A stretch of 64,000 nucleotides of DNA from Jingyaoa shaoxingensis. GTDB lineage: Bacteria > Bacillota > Clostridia > Lachnospirales > Lachnospiraceae. Of this stretch, positions 37,700 through 45,851 are shown in pieces; positions within the stretch are counted from its first letter, which is position 1, and every line of letters begins with the position of its first letter. Made by a program: the position numbers and the translations under genes. The stretch lies in NCBI RefSeq assembly GCF_014385005.1, contig NZ_JACRSZ010000001.1:620001-684000 (forward strand), given 5' to 3'. Below the pieces are notes generated by a model. That model had not been told where the DNA came from and did no database searches. It saw only the letters and a list, made by a program, of their open reading frames with translations.

Positions 37700-38115
37700 T
37701 GAATCTCACCAACCTTTTGTACAGCTAACCGTAAGTCCAAATCATGAAGTCCATAATAAGACTTTTCCAAAAAATCCACCGGAATTTTCTTCACTAGCTC
37801 AGCACTTGGCAAATTATAATACCATTGATAATATGCATAAAATTCACCAATCCAATCTGGCATGAAGCCCTCTATTGCTTTTCCCGGTTTCAATTCATAT
37901 TTCTCAGTATCTGAAAAATATTTCCATAACTCTTTCGCATCCATTGTATTTACATAAGCCATTGCTCTATCAATACTTTTTCTGGTTCTACTTTTCATAT
38001 AGGTATTGATAAAATCTTCTGTATCTTTATCAGGAAATGACTGTGCTACAAAATCAAACAATTTTCCCTGATTTTCAACTACATCTTCTAAATAAGCATC
38101 TGAATAAGCCCGCAT
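37696..38115 (-). CDS. Unknown middle protein of the ART-NADAR module
   Basis: About 139 residues from MRAYSDAYLEDVVENQGKLF (ATG at 38115); an upstream ATG at 38130 overlaps the ART gene stop by ATGA. Soluble, mostly helical, rich in aromatic residues (GFMPDWIGEFYAYYQWYYN) and ending GLHDLDLRLAVQKVG. I recall similar proteins beside DUF3990 genes in Clostridia, but I know no assigned function. Overlaps the NADAR gene by 4 bases. Could be a second antitoxin, an adaptor or a substrate of the transferase. Confidence 0.75.
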   Translation of the reverse strand: MRAYSDAYLEDVVENQGKLFDFVAQSFPDKDTEDFINTYMKSRTRKSIDRAMAYVNTMDAKELWKYFSDTEKYELKPGKAIEGFMPDWIGEFYAYYQWYYNLPSAELVKKIPVDFLEKSYYGLHDLDLRLAVQKVGEIQ

Positions 38116-38126
38116 TTTATCACCTT

Positions 38127-38783
38127 TCAAAACAGTGTACTGAACACCTTTGTTACTTTATTTGCATCAGAATTCACTAAATCACGCATTTTCCGTCTTG
38201 CATCAATGTCTCTTTGATTATATTTATAATTAAATTCAGAATAATCAACCATTGTTAATTCATCTTTTATTTCTGTTAGCTTGGAATATGCCAGTTCTGT
38301 TTTTATACAATATTGAATTCCAAGTCCACCAAGCGAAAGTAACTCTTCCAGAATATCTAAATCAATATTATCCCTGACAAATTCCTTTGCTATATAAAAA
38401 TAAGATGCATTGGCCCTCCATCCTTTTATCACATCATAATTATCCGTATCTATACCATACTTATCAATAAATTTTGTTGAAAGCATACGATATCTCTTAG
38501 AATCTGCCGCATCTCTATGCTTCATCAGTTCAGCAAGCCAGGATAATATATTTTTTTCTTCCAAATCTAATATATTCAGTTCACCGCAATCCAATTCAAA
38601 CTTATGTACCCATCCATTTTTCTCATTTGGTCTACATACAGCCCATTCTTTCGCCAGTTCCAGACTTTCTGTCAAATAAAATCCACGTCCATAATCATGT
38701 TTGTCATTTCCACCACCATAAATTGGGGCAATCGCTTTATCTGGAGTTCCATGATATAATATTAATTTTCCCATTTTGCTCAT
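38127..38783 (-). CDS. DUF3990-like ADP-ribosyltransferase-fold protein, candidate toxin
   Basis: 218 residues; the better start may be the ATG at 38774 (MGKLILYHGTP). The ART-like first motif LILYHGTPD, second motif DYGRGFYLTESLELAKEWA (G-x-G-F-Y-x-T) and a later GGLGIQYCIKTELAYSKL stretch follow the H-Y-(Q/E) arrangement of PARP-like DUF3990 proteins. It would transfer ADP-ribose from NAD+ to an unknown target. It starts 7 bases after hsdS ends and overlaps the next gene, so it is transcribed with the R-M operon. Confidence 0.75.
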   Translation of the reverse strand: MSKMGKLILYHGTPDKAIAPIYGGGNDKHDYGRGFYLTESLELAKEWAVCRPNEKNGWVHKFELDCGELNILDLEEKNILSWLAELMKHRDAADSKRYRMLSTKFIDKYGIDTDNYDVIKGWRANASYFYIAKEFVRDNIDLDILEELLSLGGLGIQYCIKTELAYSKLTEIKDELTMVDYSEFNYKYNQRDIDARRKMRDLVNSDANKVTKVFSTLF

Positions 38784-38789
38784 TTTCTC

Positions 38790-40055
38790 CTATACAAACA
38801 TGTTCTGTAGCATAAATTTCTTGATATTTTTCAATTCATCACACTTCTGCTGGTGAAGAGTGATGAGGTGGTCGAGGTTCCTAAAATAGAGACCAATTTT
38901 TCTTTGTTCATCAATTTCCGCTGGTAAAATTATTTTCAAATTTTGTTGAGCAGTGATTCCAATATATGGTCTTGTAGATTGTGCCGCTTTAGTTTTTAAC
39001 TCAGTTTGGAAATCTAAAGAATTAAAAAAGGAATACAAATACTCTCTGTTTAACCGTTCTTCATTTTTAATTCTATAGTAAGTAACCTGAGGTGTTAACA
39101 TTGCATATTCCGTCATCAAATTGCTTAAAATAGCAGTCTCGCCAATAGTTGCCTTGTGTGTTAGTAGAACATCTCCATTTCGTGCAAATCCCTTATCAAG
39201 TCTTTCTGCTCTTTCTTTTGTAATATATTTGCATGAATGAATATTTACTTCTCCATTATGAATATCCGATGCCATCAAAAAAGGAATTCCAGAATCTACA
39301 TACTCATCTGAAGTTGGATGTTTCTCTCCGTGGTTTCCATCTAAAGGTGCTTCCAAAATTCCCTCTTTCACAAGTTCTCCCAACTTACGCTGTTCCCAAT
39401 CTTCCGTAAATCCTGCAAATCGAATTTCTGGAACTTTCTGACCATTTTGTGGAAACATTTTTTGAAGCATAAATTTTTTCAATTTTTTTACTTCATCATA
39501 CTTTCGCTGGTAAAGAGTGATGAGGTGGTCAAGAGAATCAAAATACTCCCCAATTTTTCGCTGTTCCTCTAACGTTGGATATGGAATTGGCATTTCCATA
39601 AACTGTGTTGACGAAATCGTAAATCTGTCAAATCGAGCACCTGAATCTCCGTTTAATTTCATGAAGCGATGCCACTTCGTAGTTTTAAAATAAAATTCCA
39701 AATATAGATTATCTATATCATGTGTTCTAAATACCGTATAAAGTGGCGACATTACACCATTTCTACCAAGCCTGTTACGATTTATCGGTCCAACAGGAGC
39801 CGTTACAGAAATTCTAGGATTATAAATGAAGTCATCATTTCTGACGATATAATAACCATCCAGATTTTCATTGTTTACAATCTCTCTATCAAAATAGTCC
39901 TTCTGACTAATGATTCCCTGTTCTGCTGAGTTTGTAAACGGTTCTGAAAATTCATTATTTTTATTCTTCTCTGATACCTTATCGGCAATCTCGTTCAACT
40001 TACGCTGTTCCCAATCTGTTGTATAACCTTTAAATCTGATCTTTGGTTTTGCCAT
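38790..40055 (-). CDS. hsdS: Type I restriction-modification specificity subunit
   Basis: 421 residues, the full two-domain architecture: recognition domain 1 after TTDWEQRKLNEIADKVSEK, central repeat DSLDHLITLYQRKYDEVKK, recognition domain 2 after TEDWEQRKLGELVKEGI, and a second repeat RNLDHLITLHQQK. Each domain reads one half of the bipartite DNA site. It begins 2 bases after hsdM ends. The flanking repeats are shared with a third silent cassette, implying changeable specificity. Confidence 0.96.
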   Translation of the reverse strand: MAKPKIRFKGYTTDWEQRKLNEIADKVSEKNKNNEFSEPFTNSAEQGIISQKDYFDREIVNNENLDGYYIVRNDDFIYNPRISVTAPVGPINRNRLGRNGVMSPLYTVFRTHDIDNLYLEFYFKTTKWHRFMKLNGDSGARFDRFTISSTQFMEMPIPYPTLEEQRKIGEYFDSLDHLITLYQRKYDEVKKLKKFMLQKMFPQNGQKVPEIRFAGFTEDWEQRKLGELVKEGILEAPLDGNHGEKHPTSDEYVDSGIPFLMASDIHNGEVNIHSCKYITKERAERLDKGFARNGDVLLTHKATIGETAILSNLMTEYAMLTPQVTYYRIKNEERLNREYLYSFFNSLDFQTELKTKAAQSTRPYIGITAQQNLKIILPAEIDEQRKIGLYFRNLDHLITLHQQKCDELKNIKKFMLQNMFV

Positions 40056-40057
40056 AT

Positions 40058-41656
40058 CTACCCCTCCATTTTCCCAATCAAATCGTTTAATGAGGACATG
40101 ATTGTTTCATCATCAGATGTCAGTTCTTTGAGGAGTGACAGGAATTCTCCCTGTACCTGTTCCAGTTCTTCGTCTGTTTTCTTCATTTCTGTCAGTAATT
40201 CAGACAAATCCACCTCTTCTTCTTTTTCAAAATTATCTACATAACGAGGGATATTGAGATTAAAATCATTTTTCTCAATATCTTCGAAGCGCGCAAGGAA
40301 TGATTCTTTCTCTACTGTTTCACGTTTTGTATATAATTCCATGACAGATTTGATATGGTCATCTGTCATTTCATTTTGTTTCTTACCTTTATCAAATTTC
40401 TTTGAAGCATCTATAAAGAGTACATCTCTTCCATCTCTGTGCTTTTTTAACACAATAATACAGGTCGGTATAGACGTGTTGTAGAACAGATTCGCCGGCA
40501 ATCCAATCACTGCATAGATATTTCCAGAACGAAGCAGTTTTTCTCTAATTTTCCATTCTGCCGCGCCTCTGAAAAGAACACCGTGCGGTAAAACAATTGC
40601 CATTGTTCCATTACTCTTCAAATGATACAGACCATGAAGTAAAAAAGCATAATCTGCTTTTGATTTCGGAGCCAGGACACCATAATCACTGAATCTCTCG
40701 TCCTGTAAGAATCCTGCTGCCGCACTCCACTTTGCAGAATATGGTGGATTCATAAGCACCATATGAAAGTCTGTTTCCTCTTCGGTTGGCCAGTCTCCAT
40801 CCAAAGTATCGCCATTACGAAGCTTTTGATTTTCTGCGGCAATGCCATGTAAGAACATATTCATTCTTGCCAGATTGTAAGTCGATGTATTCAATTCCTG
40901 ACCATAATATTTAATATATCCCGGATGCTCTGCATACTTTTTCGCATTTAAAAGCAATGAACCCGATCCCATACAAGGATCATATACAGACAAACCTTTC
41001 CTATCTTCCTGACCTGCAATGGCAATCTGGGTTAGTATCTTAGATACCGCCTGTGGTGTATAGAATTCTCCTGCCTTTTTTCCTGTCTCTGATGCAAACT
41101 GTCCTATCAGGTATTCATACGCATTTCCCAATATCTCTGCATTTGAATTTAACAAATCCGCTTTATCAATTTCTTTTATTAAACTGGCAACTGTATCACT
41201 CTGCTTCTGATCACCAGTTCCAAGTCGGTTAGAATACAAATCAATATCTGTAAACAAATCTGCAAATATTGGATCACTTTGTTCTATATTGTTGAATCCT
41301 TTTTGTAGCTGCTCACGGTTAAATGAATTATTTCTTGCTGCATCCGCAAAATAAGTATAGGTTAATTCTGGTTCTATAACATAATGACACTCATCTTTCA
41401 TTTGCTCTTTTAATTCTTCTGCATCTTCACCTTTTAACTCTTCTATATAGACATTCAATGCTTCTCTCAGCGTCTCTGGTTTTCCATCACATATCATGTC
41501 ATATACTTTAATCAAAAAAGAATCCGATAAATACTTATAAAAAACAATGCCAAGCAAATAATCTTTGTATTCATTTGCATCCATCTTTGATCGAAGAATA
41601 TCTGCGCCACTCCACAATACACTGATTAAATCCTTGCTGTTTTCCAATTCAGCCAT
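40058..41656 (-). CDS. hsdM: Type I restriction-modification DNA methyltransferase
   Basis: 532 residues from the ATG at 41656 (GGAGG 8 bases before). HsdM N-terminal helical domain, then SAM-binding motif I DPCMGSGSLL, catalytic motif IV NPPY, and a C-terminal coiled coil (LSELLTEMKKTDEELEQVQ) that contacts HsdS. Adenine-N6 methylation protects the host. First gene of the R-M operon; the preceding region has TATACT at about 41720 but a weak -35. Confidence 0.97.
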   Translation of the reverse strand: MAELENSKDLISVLWSGADILRSKMDANEYKDYLLGIVFYKYLSDSFLIKVYDMICDGKPETLREALNVYIEELKGEDAEELKEQMKDECHYVIEPELTYTYFADAARNNSFNREQLQKGFNNIEQSDPIFADLFTDIDLYSNRLGTGDQKQSDTVASLIKEIDKADLLNSNAEILGNAYEYLIGQFASETGKKAGEFYTPQAVSKILTQIAIAGQEDRKGLSVYDPCMGSGSLLLNAKKYAEHPGYIKYYGQELNTSTYNLARMNMFLHGIAAENQKLRNGDTLDGDWPTEEETDFHMVLMNPPYSAKWSAAAGFLQDERFSDYGVLAPKSKADYAFLLHGLYHLKSNGTMAIVLPHGVLFRGAAEWKIREKLLRSGNIYAVIGLPANLFYNTSIPTCIIVLKKHRDGRDVLFIDASKKFDKGKKQNEMTDDHIKSVMELYTKRETVEKESFLARFEDIEKNDFNLNIPRYVDNFEKEEEVDLSELLTEMKKTDEELEQVQGEFLSLLKELTSDDETIMSSLNDLIGKMEG

Positions 41657-41764
41657 CTTTTGTTCCTCCAAATCTGCTTTTTCCCATACGCAGTCTATAG
41701 CTGCTATTCATATTCCAAGTATATCATACCCATTTAGAAGATTGTACTTTTAAAGTCAAATAGA

Positions 41765-41787
41765 GCTATCGCAATTTGCACGATAGC
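41765..41787. terminator. Hairpin between Rpn remnant and hsdM promoter
   Basis: GCTATCG / CGATAGC with a 9-base loop, with a weak T-run on the minus strand. Probably ends the R-M promoter region or insulates the remnant. Confidence 0.4.
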
Positions 41788-41797
41788 CCCGCCATAA

Positions 41798-42046
41798 CTA
41801 TTTTGTTCCTTCCATTTCCTGTAGCAGCTTTCTCTGATATTCTGGATCTTCTACGCTTCTTTTCAAATCATCCAGGCGATTTTCTGCTAACAGCTTTTTT
41901 GTCAGCTCTGTCACGTTCTTCTCTCCGATCTGTTCTCCGATCTGCCTGCCTTTTTTAATCAGTTTATCCGATTCTAATTCCAGAACTTTTCCGCCCATAA
42001 TCTCTCCCAATCCTTTCCTGACTTCTTGCTGTTTTGAAAAATTCAA
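41798..42046 (-). pseudogene. C-terminal remnant of an Rpn/PD-(D/E)XK transposase-type nuclease
   Basis: 82 residues with the tail typical of these proteins: EVRKGLGEIMGGKVLELESDK, repeated GRQIGEQIGE and LLAENRLDDLKRSVEDPEYQ. The nuclease domain (about 200 residues) is missing. The frame begins exactly where structured repeat copy 3 starts (42042), suggesting that the repeat's insertion or a deletion beside it cut the gene. Confidence 0.6.
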
Positions 42047-42220
42047 GAATGCCTCGGCATTCTTGCTGCGAGATGCGCGTCATGCAATGCATGACATACT
42101 TCTTCTGCGCATCTCTGCAATCCTGCCAGAGGTTATATCAGATGGGTGATTGACTCCCACCACTGATACTGATTTGTTACTCGCCACCTACAAAGGTGGG
42201 AGTCATTTCACATCTGGTAT
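42042..42220 (+). repeat. Structured dispersed repeat, copy 3 (179 bp)
   Basis: About 90% identical to copy 2; several differences fall in stems or loops and keep pairing (for example GACTCCCACC / GGTGGGAGTC is perfect here). Ends 24 bases from the stop of the minus-strand dehydrogenase remnant. Confidence 0.75.
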
Positions 42221-42244
42221 AATCTCTATCCAAAGTTATCTGGA

Positions 42245-43066
42245 TCATTGTGGATTCACAAGATTGGACGGCTTTTCGCCTCTTAAAATAGCGCATGCCC
42301 CGTCAAGTGCTTCTCTTGCCATCGCACTTCTTGTTTCGTATACATTGCTGGCAATATGTGGTCCCAGTACAATGTTATCCAGTTTTGTCAGTTCTTCTGA
42401 AATGTGTGGTTCCTGTTTATAGACATCCACGGCTGCTCCGCGGATACGATGGCTTTTCAGTGCCTGAATCAGTGCTTCTTCATCTACAATCGGACCTCTG
42501 GCTGTATTCAGAAAATATGCCATTTTCTTCATTTTCTCAAAGGAATGTTCATTGATAATATGATGGTTCTGTGGCGTATATGGCATGTGGCAGCTTACCA
42601 CATCTGCTTTTTCCAGTACTTCATCAAAAGTACCGTATGCTGCTCCGATATTTTTTTCTGCCTCTGGCTTTCTGGATGGACTGTAATAAATAATCTGCAT
42701 TCCAAGTCCTCTGGCTTTACGGGCAACCGCCTGCCCGATCCTGCCAAATCCTAAAATCCCCAGTGTTTTTCCATAAAGCAGCATCCCGTAATCAAGAAAA
42801 CATCTGGATTCTGTACGCAGTTCCTTTCTTGCAAACTGATCATAATGTATGGTCCCCCTGCAAAGCGTCATCATCAGGGCTACGGCATATTCTGCGATGG
42901 ATTCACACACTGCTTCTGGCGTATTAATGACAGAAACTCCATGTTCACTGCACAGATCCACGTCAATATGATCGTATCCTACGCCAAGATTGCAGATCAC
43001 CTTCAGATTTTTTCCCGCTGAAAGAATCTCCACCGGAACTCAGCTTGCTACTAATAATGTAGACAT
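42245..43066 (-). pseudogene. D-2-hydroxyacid dehydrogenase with lost N-terminus and in-frame TGA
   Basis: From GTG at 43033 the frame encodes 262 residues: LKVICNLGVGYDHIDVD, NAD fold GILGFGRIGQAVARKA, catalytic Arg in NTARGPIVDEEAL, Glu in VYKQEPHI and His in LGPHIASN. Family members have about 315-320 residues. Upstream in the same frame MSTLLVAS, a TGA (43040-43042), then VPVEILSAGKN reads like the family's sequence, so the gene has a nonsense change and lacks about 40 more residues, with the MATE gene ending 18 bases beyond. Confidence 0.75.
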
Positions 43067-43083
43067 AAGCACGCCTCTATTTC

Positions 43084-44439
43084 TCACAAATCTCTCAGAT
43101 GCGAATTATATATCCTTTTCAGCAAATACACAGATGCTGCCAGGGATGCCAGTTCTGCCACCGGGAAGGACCACCACACGGCATGCAGGCCAAACATATG
43201 GGCGAAGATATAGGCTACCGGAAGCAATACCAGAAGCTGACGGCACACGGATGTAATCAGGCTGTACATACCATTTCCCAATGCCTGGAATACGGAACCG
43301 ATGACAATACAAAAGCCAGCCAGCAGGAAGCTGAGACTGATGATTCGCAAAGCTGTAACTCCGATGCTGATCATATCTTCCGATGCATTGAACATTCGAA
43401 GCAGTGTTGCCGGCATAGTCTGGAATACAATAGCTCCCAGCACCAGAATCGTTACAGCTGCACCACATCCCAGTTTTACGGTTTGCATGATTCTTGCTTT
43501 GTTTCTTGCTCCGTAATTATAAGCAATGATCGGAACCAGACTGTTATTCAGTCCGAATACCGGCATGAAGAAAAAGCTCTGGAGCTTGAAATATACCCCA
43601 AATACAGCCGCCGCTGTAGAAGAAAATCCCAGGAGAATTTTATTCATACCATAAGTCATAACCGATCCAATGGACATCATCAGAATCGACGGCACCCCAA
43701 CTACATAGATCTCTTTTGCAGTTTCGCCATCAAAACGCATCCGTTTAAAGGAAAACTGGATTTCTTTGTTTTTCTTCAGATTACAGTAAATGCCGATGCA
43801 CATACCGCAGAACTGTCCGATAACCGTGGCAATGGCAGCACCTGCCACACCCATTTTCGGAATAAAACCAATACCAAAGATAAATACCGGATCCAGAATA
43901 ATATTCACAATTGCACCGGTTCCCTGGGAAATCATGTTATAGAGAGTCATACCTGTGGACTGCAGCAAACGTTCCATACAAATCTGCATAAACAGACCAA
44001 AAGAACAGACGCAGACTACCGTCATATACTGCACACCATATTCCAGAATCTCCGGATCTGTGGTCTGGGTGGCAAAAAATGCACGTGATCCCACCAGTCC
44101 AATGACTGCAAATACCAGATAACTGCAGATTGCAAGAAGCACACCGTTATTAGCTGCTTTATGTACTTTGTCCATCTCTTTTTCACCCAGACTCTTGGAC
44201 AAAAGTGCATTTACACCAACTCCCGTACCGGAAGCAACGGAAATCATCAGGTTCTGAATCGGAAATGCCAGTGATACGGCTGTCAGTGCATTTTCATTAA
44301 TCTGTGCCACAAAAACGCTGTCTACAATATTATACAGCGCCTGTACCAGCATAGATAATATCAGTGGCAGCGACATCGTAAACAACAGTTTCGGAATGGG
44401 CATGGTACCCATTTTATTTTCTCTTACATTTTCACTCAT
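43084..44439 (-). CDS. MATE-family efflux transporter
   Basis: 451 residues, about 12 membrane helices. NIVDSVFVAQINENALTAVSLAFP near the N-terminus and FGLNNSLVPIIAYNYGARNK in the second half are MATE features. Third MATE gene in the window; only distantly similar to the other two. It ends 18 bases before the broken dehydrogenase. Confidence 0.94.
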   Translation of the reverse strand: MSENVRENKMGTMPIPKLLFTMSLPLILSMLVQALYNIVDSVFVAQINENALTAVSLAFPIQNLMISVASGTGVGVNALLSKSLGEKEMDKVHKAANNGVLLAICSYLVFAVIGLVGSRAFFATQTTDPEILEYGVQYMTVVCVCSFGLFMQICMERLLQSTGMTLYNMISQGTGAIVNIILDPVFIFGIGFIPKMGVAGAAIATVIGQFCGMCIGIYCNLKKNKEIQFSFKRMRFDGETAKEIYVVGVPSILMMSIGSVMTYGMNKILLGFSSTAAAVFGVYFKLQSFFFMPVFGLNNSLVPIIAYNYGARNKARIMQTVKLGCGAAVTILVLGAIVFQTMPATLLRMFNASEDMISIGVTALRIISLSFLLAGFCIVIGSVFQALGNGMYSLITSVCRQLLVLLPVAYIFAHMFGLHAVWWSFPVAELASLAASVYLLKRIYNSHLRDL

Positions 44440-44521
44440 AAAAACTCCTTCTTACCTCTTTCGTTGTTACTGTTCACTCCATGACCAGCAACATGCCTCA
44501 CAGTGCACTCATTTCTCCGCA

Positions 44522-45166
44522 TCAGAGTGCTTTTGGCAGATTCCACTCATAATGCTTGGCAAGTACACGGATCACTACTACTAAGATGATCGATAAGATC
44601 ATAGCCACACCGGAATGCAGCCAGTCATATAGCAGAATATAACTGATTGCCCCTGCAATAGATGCACAGGCATATACATGTTTCCGCAGAATACCCGGTG
44701 TCTCATTTGCCATCATGTCGCGCAGCAGACCACCGCCCACACCGGTAATTACCCCAAGAAAAATCTTCAGGAACAGCATATGGTTCATATCATTATTCAT
44801 AACAGAATTTACTCCTACAACGGTAAAAACCCCCAACCCGATGGCATCCATCAGGTTAAAGAGGGTTTCATATAATGCTGATTCCAGGAATTTTGGGGAA
44901 GCATGATTGATTTTGATCACAAGGAAAAGAATCAGGATAGATATCATAGATACCATGACGTAAATCGGCTTGACAAACATCATTGGCGGATGAACCCCGA
45001 TGATAAGATCACGGATCATACCGCCTCCAACTGCGGTTGTAATACCCAGTACCAAAATGCCAAGGAAATCCAGACGTTTCTGAATGGCAACCATGGCACC
45101 TGACAAGGCAAACGCAACCGTCCCAATCATTTCCAGAACAAAAGTCAGGTCGATCGTTCCAGACAT
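44522..45166 (-). CDS. TRIC-type (UPF0126) cation channel family protein
   Basis: 214 residues with seven hydrophobic segments and two similar halves, each with a glycine-rich pore motif: GITTAVGGGMIRDLIIGVHPP and GVITGVGGGLLRDMMANETP. Prokaryotic TRIC proteins form trimeric K+-permeable channels. It starts 18 bases after upp, so it may be in the uraA-upp transcript. Confidence 0.9.
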   Translation of the reverse strand: MSGTIDLTFVLEMIGTVAFALSGAMVAIQKRLDFLGILVLGITTAVGGGMIRDLIIGVHPPMMFVKPIYVMVSMISILILFLVIKINHASPKFLESALYETLFNLMDAIGLGVFTVVGVNSVMNNDMNHMLFLKIFLGVITGVGGGLLRDMMANETPGILRKHVYACASIAGAISYILLYDWLHSGVAMILSIILVVVIRVLAKHYEWNLPKAL

Positions 45167-45184
45167 AATATATCCCCCAGTTAC

Positions 45185-45814
45185 TTATTTTGTACCGAAA
45201 ATACGGTCTCCGGCATCACCAAGTCCCGGGCAGATATATGCATTTTCATTCAGTTCACGGTCAATATGTCCAACATAAATCTGAATATCCGGATGTGCCT
45301 CCTGAAGCTTTTTCAGACCTTCCGGAGCTGCAATAATTGCCATGAATTTGATCTTCTTTCCACCGTGCTGTTTAATAAAATCCACTGCTGCGATGGCAGA
45401 ACCGCCGGTAGCCAGCATCGGGTCCGTTACTACGATCAGACGTTCAGAAATCGGATTCGGCAGCTTGCAGTAGTATTCGTGTGGAATATGTGTTACCTCA
45501 TCACGGTACAGACCGATATGTCCGATCTTTGCCGTTGGTACCAGTGCCTGCACACCGCTTACCATACCGAGTCCTGCTCTCAGAATTGGAACAATAGCCA
45601 GTTTCTTTCCTGCGATCACAGGGGACTTGCATGTCTCAATCGGTGTTTCAATCTCAATCTCTTCCAGCGGAAGGTCCTTTAATGCTTCATAACCCATCAA
45701 CATGGCTATCTCTTCTACCAGAGAGCTGAATTCTGCTGTTCCTGTATTCTTGTCACGCAGTCTGGTAATTTTGTGCTGAATCAGTGGATGTGTCATTTCA
45801 ATTACGTTACTCAT
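45185..45814 (-). CDS. upp: Uracil phosphoribosyltransferase
   Basis: 209 residues, exact family length. PRPP loop [14 protein letters not shown]-terminal [16 protein letters not shown] and the uracil-binding end [20 protein letters not shown]. It makes UMP from uracil and PRPP. Follows the uracil permease gene by 37 bases. Confidence 0.98.
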   Translation of the reverse strand: MSNVIEMTHPLIQHKITRLRDKNTGTAEFSSLVEEIAMLMGYEALKDLPLEEIEIETPIETCKSPVIAGKKLAIVPILRAGLGMVSGVQALVPTAKIGHIGLYRDEVTHIPHEYYCKLPNPISERLIVVTDPMLATGGSAIAAVDFIKQHGGKKIKFMAIIAAPEGLKKLQEAHPDIQIYVGHIDRELNENAYICPGLGDAGDRIFGTK

Positions 45815-45851
45815 AGTTTTCCTCCAAATGTATTATTAATTTACAGTATCT

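Noticed and set aside
36701..40014. Repeated sequences as a CRISPR array
   Set aside because: Only three copies, spaced 500-2800 bases apart, and coding for conserved HsdS helices.
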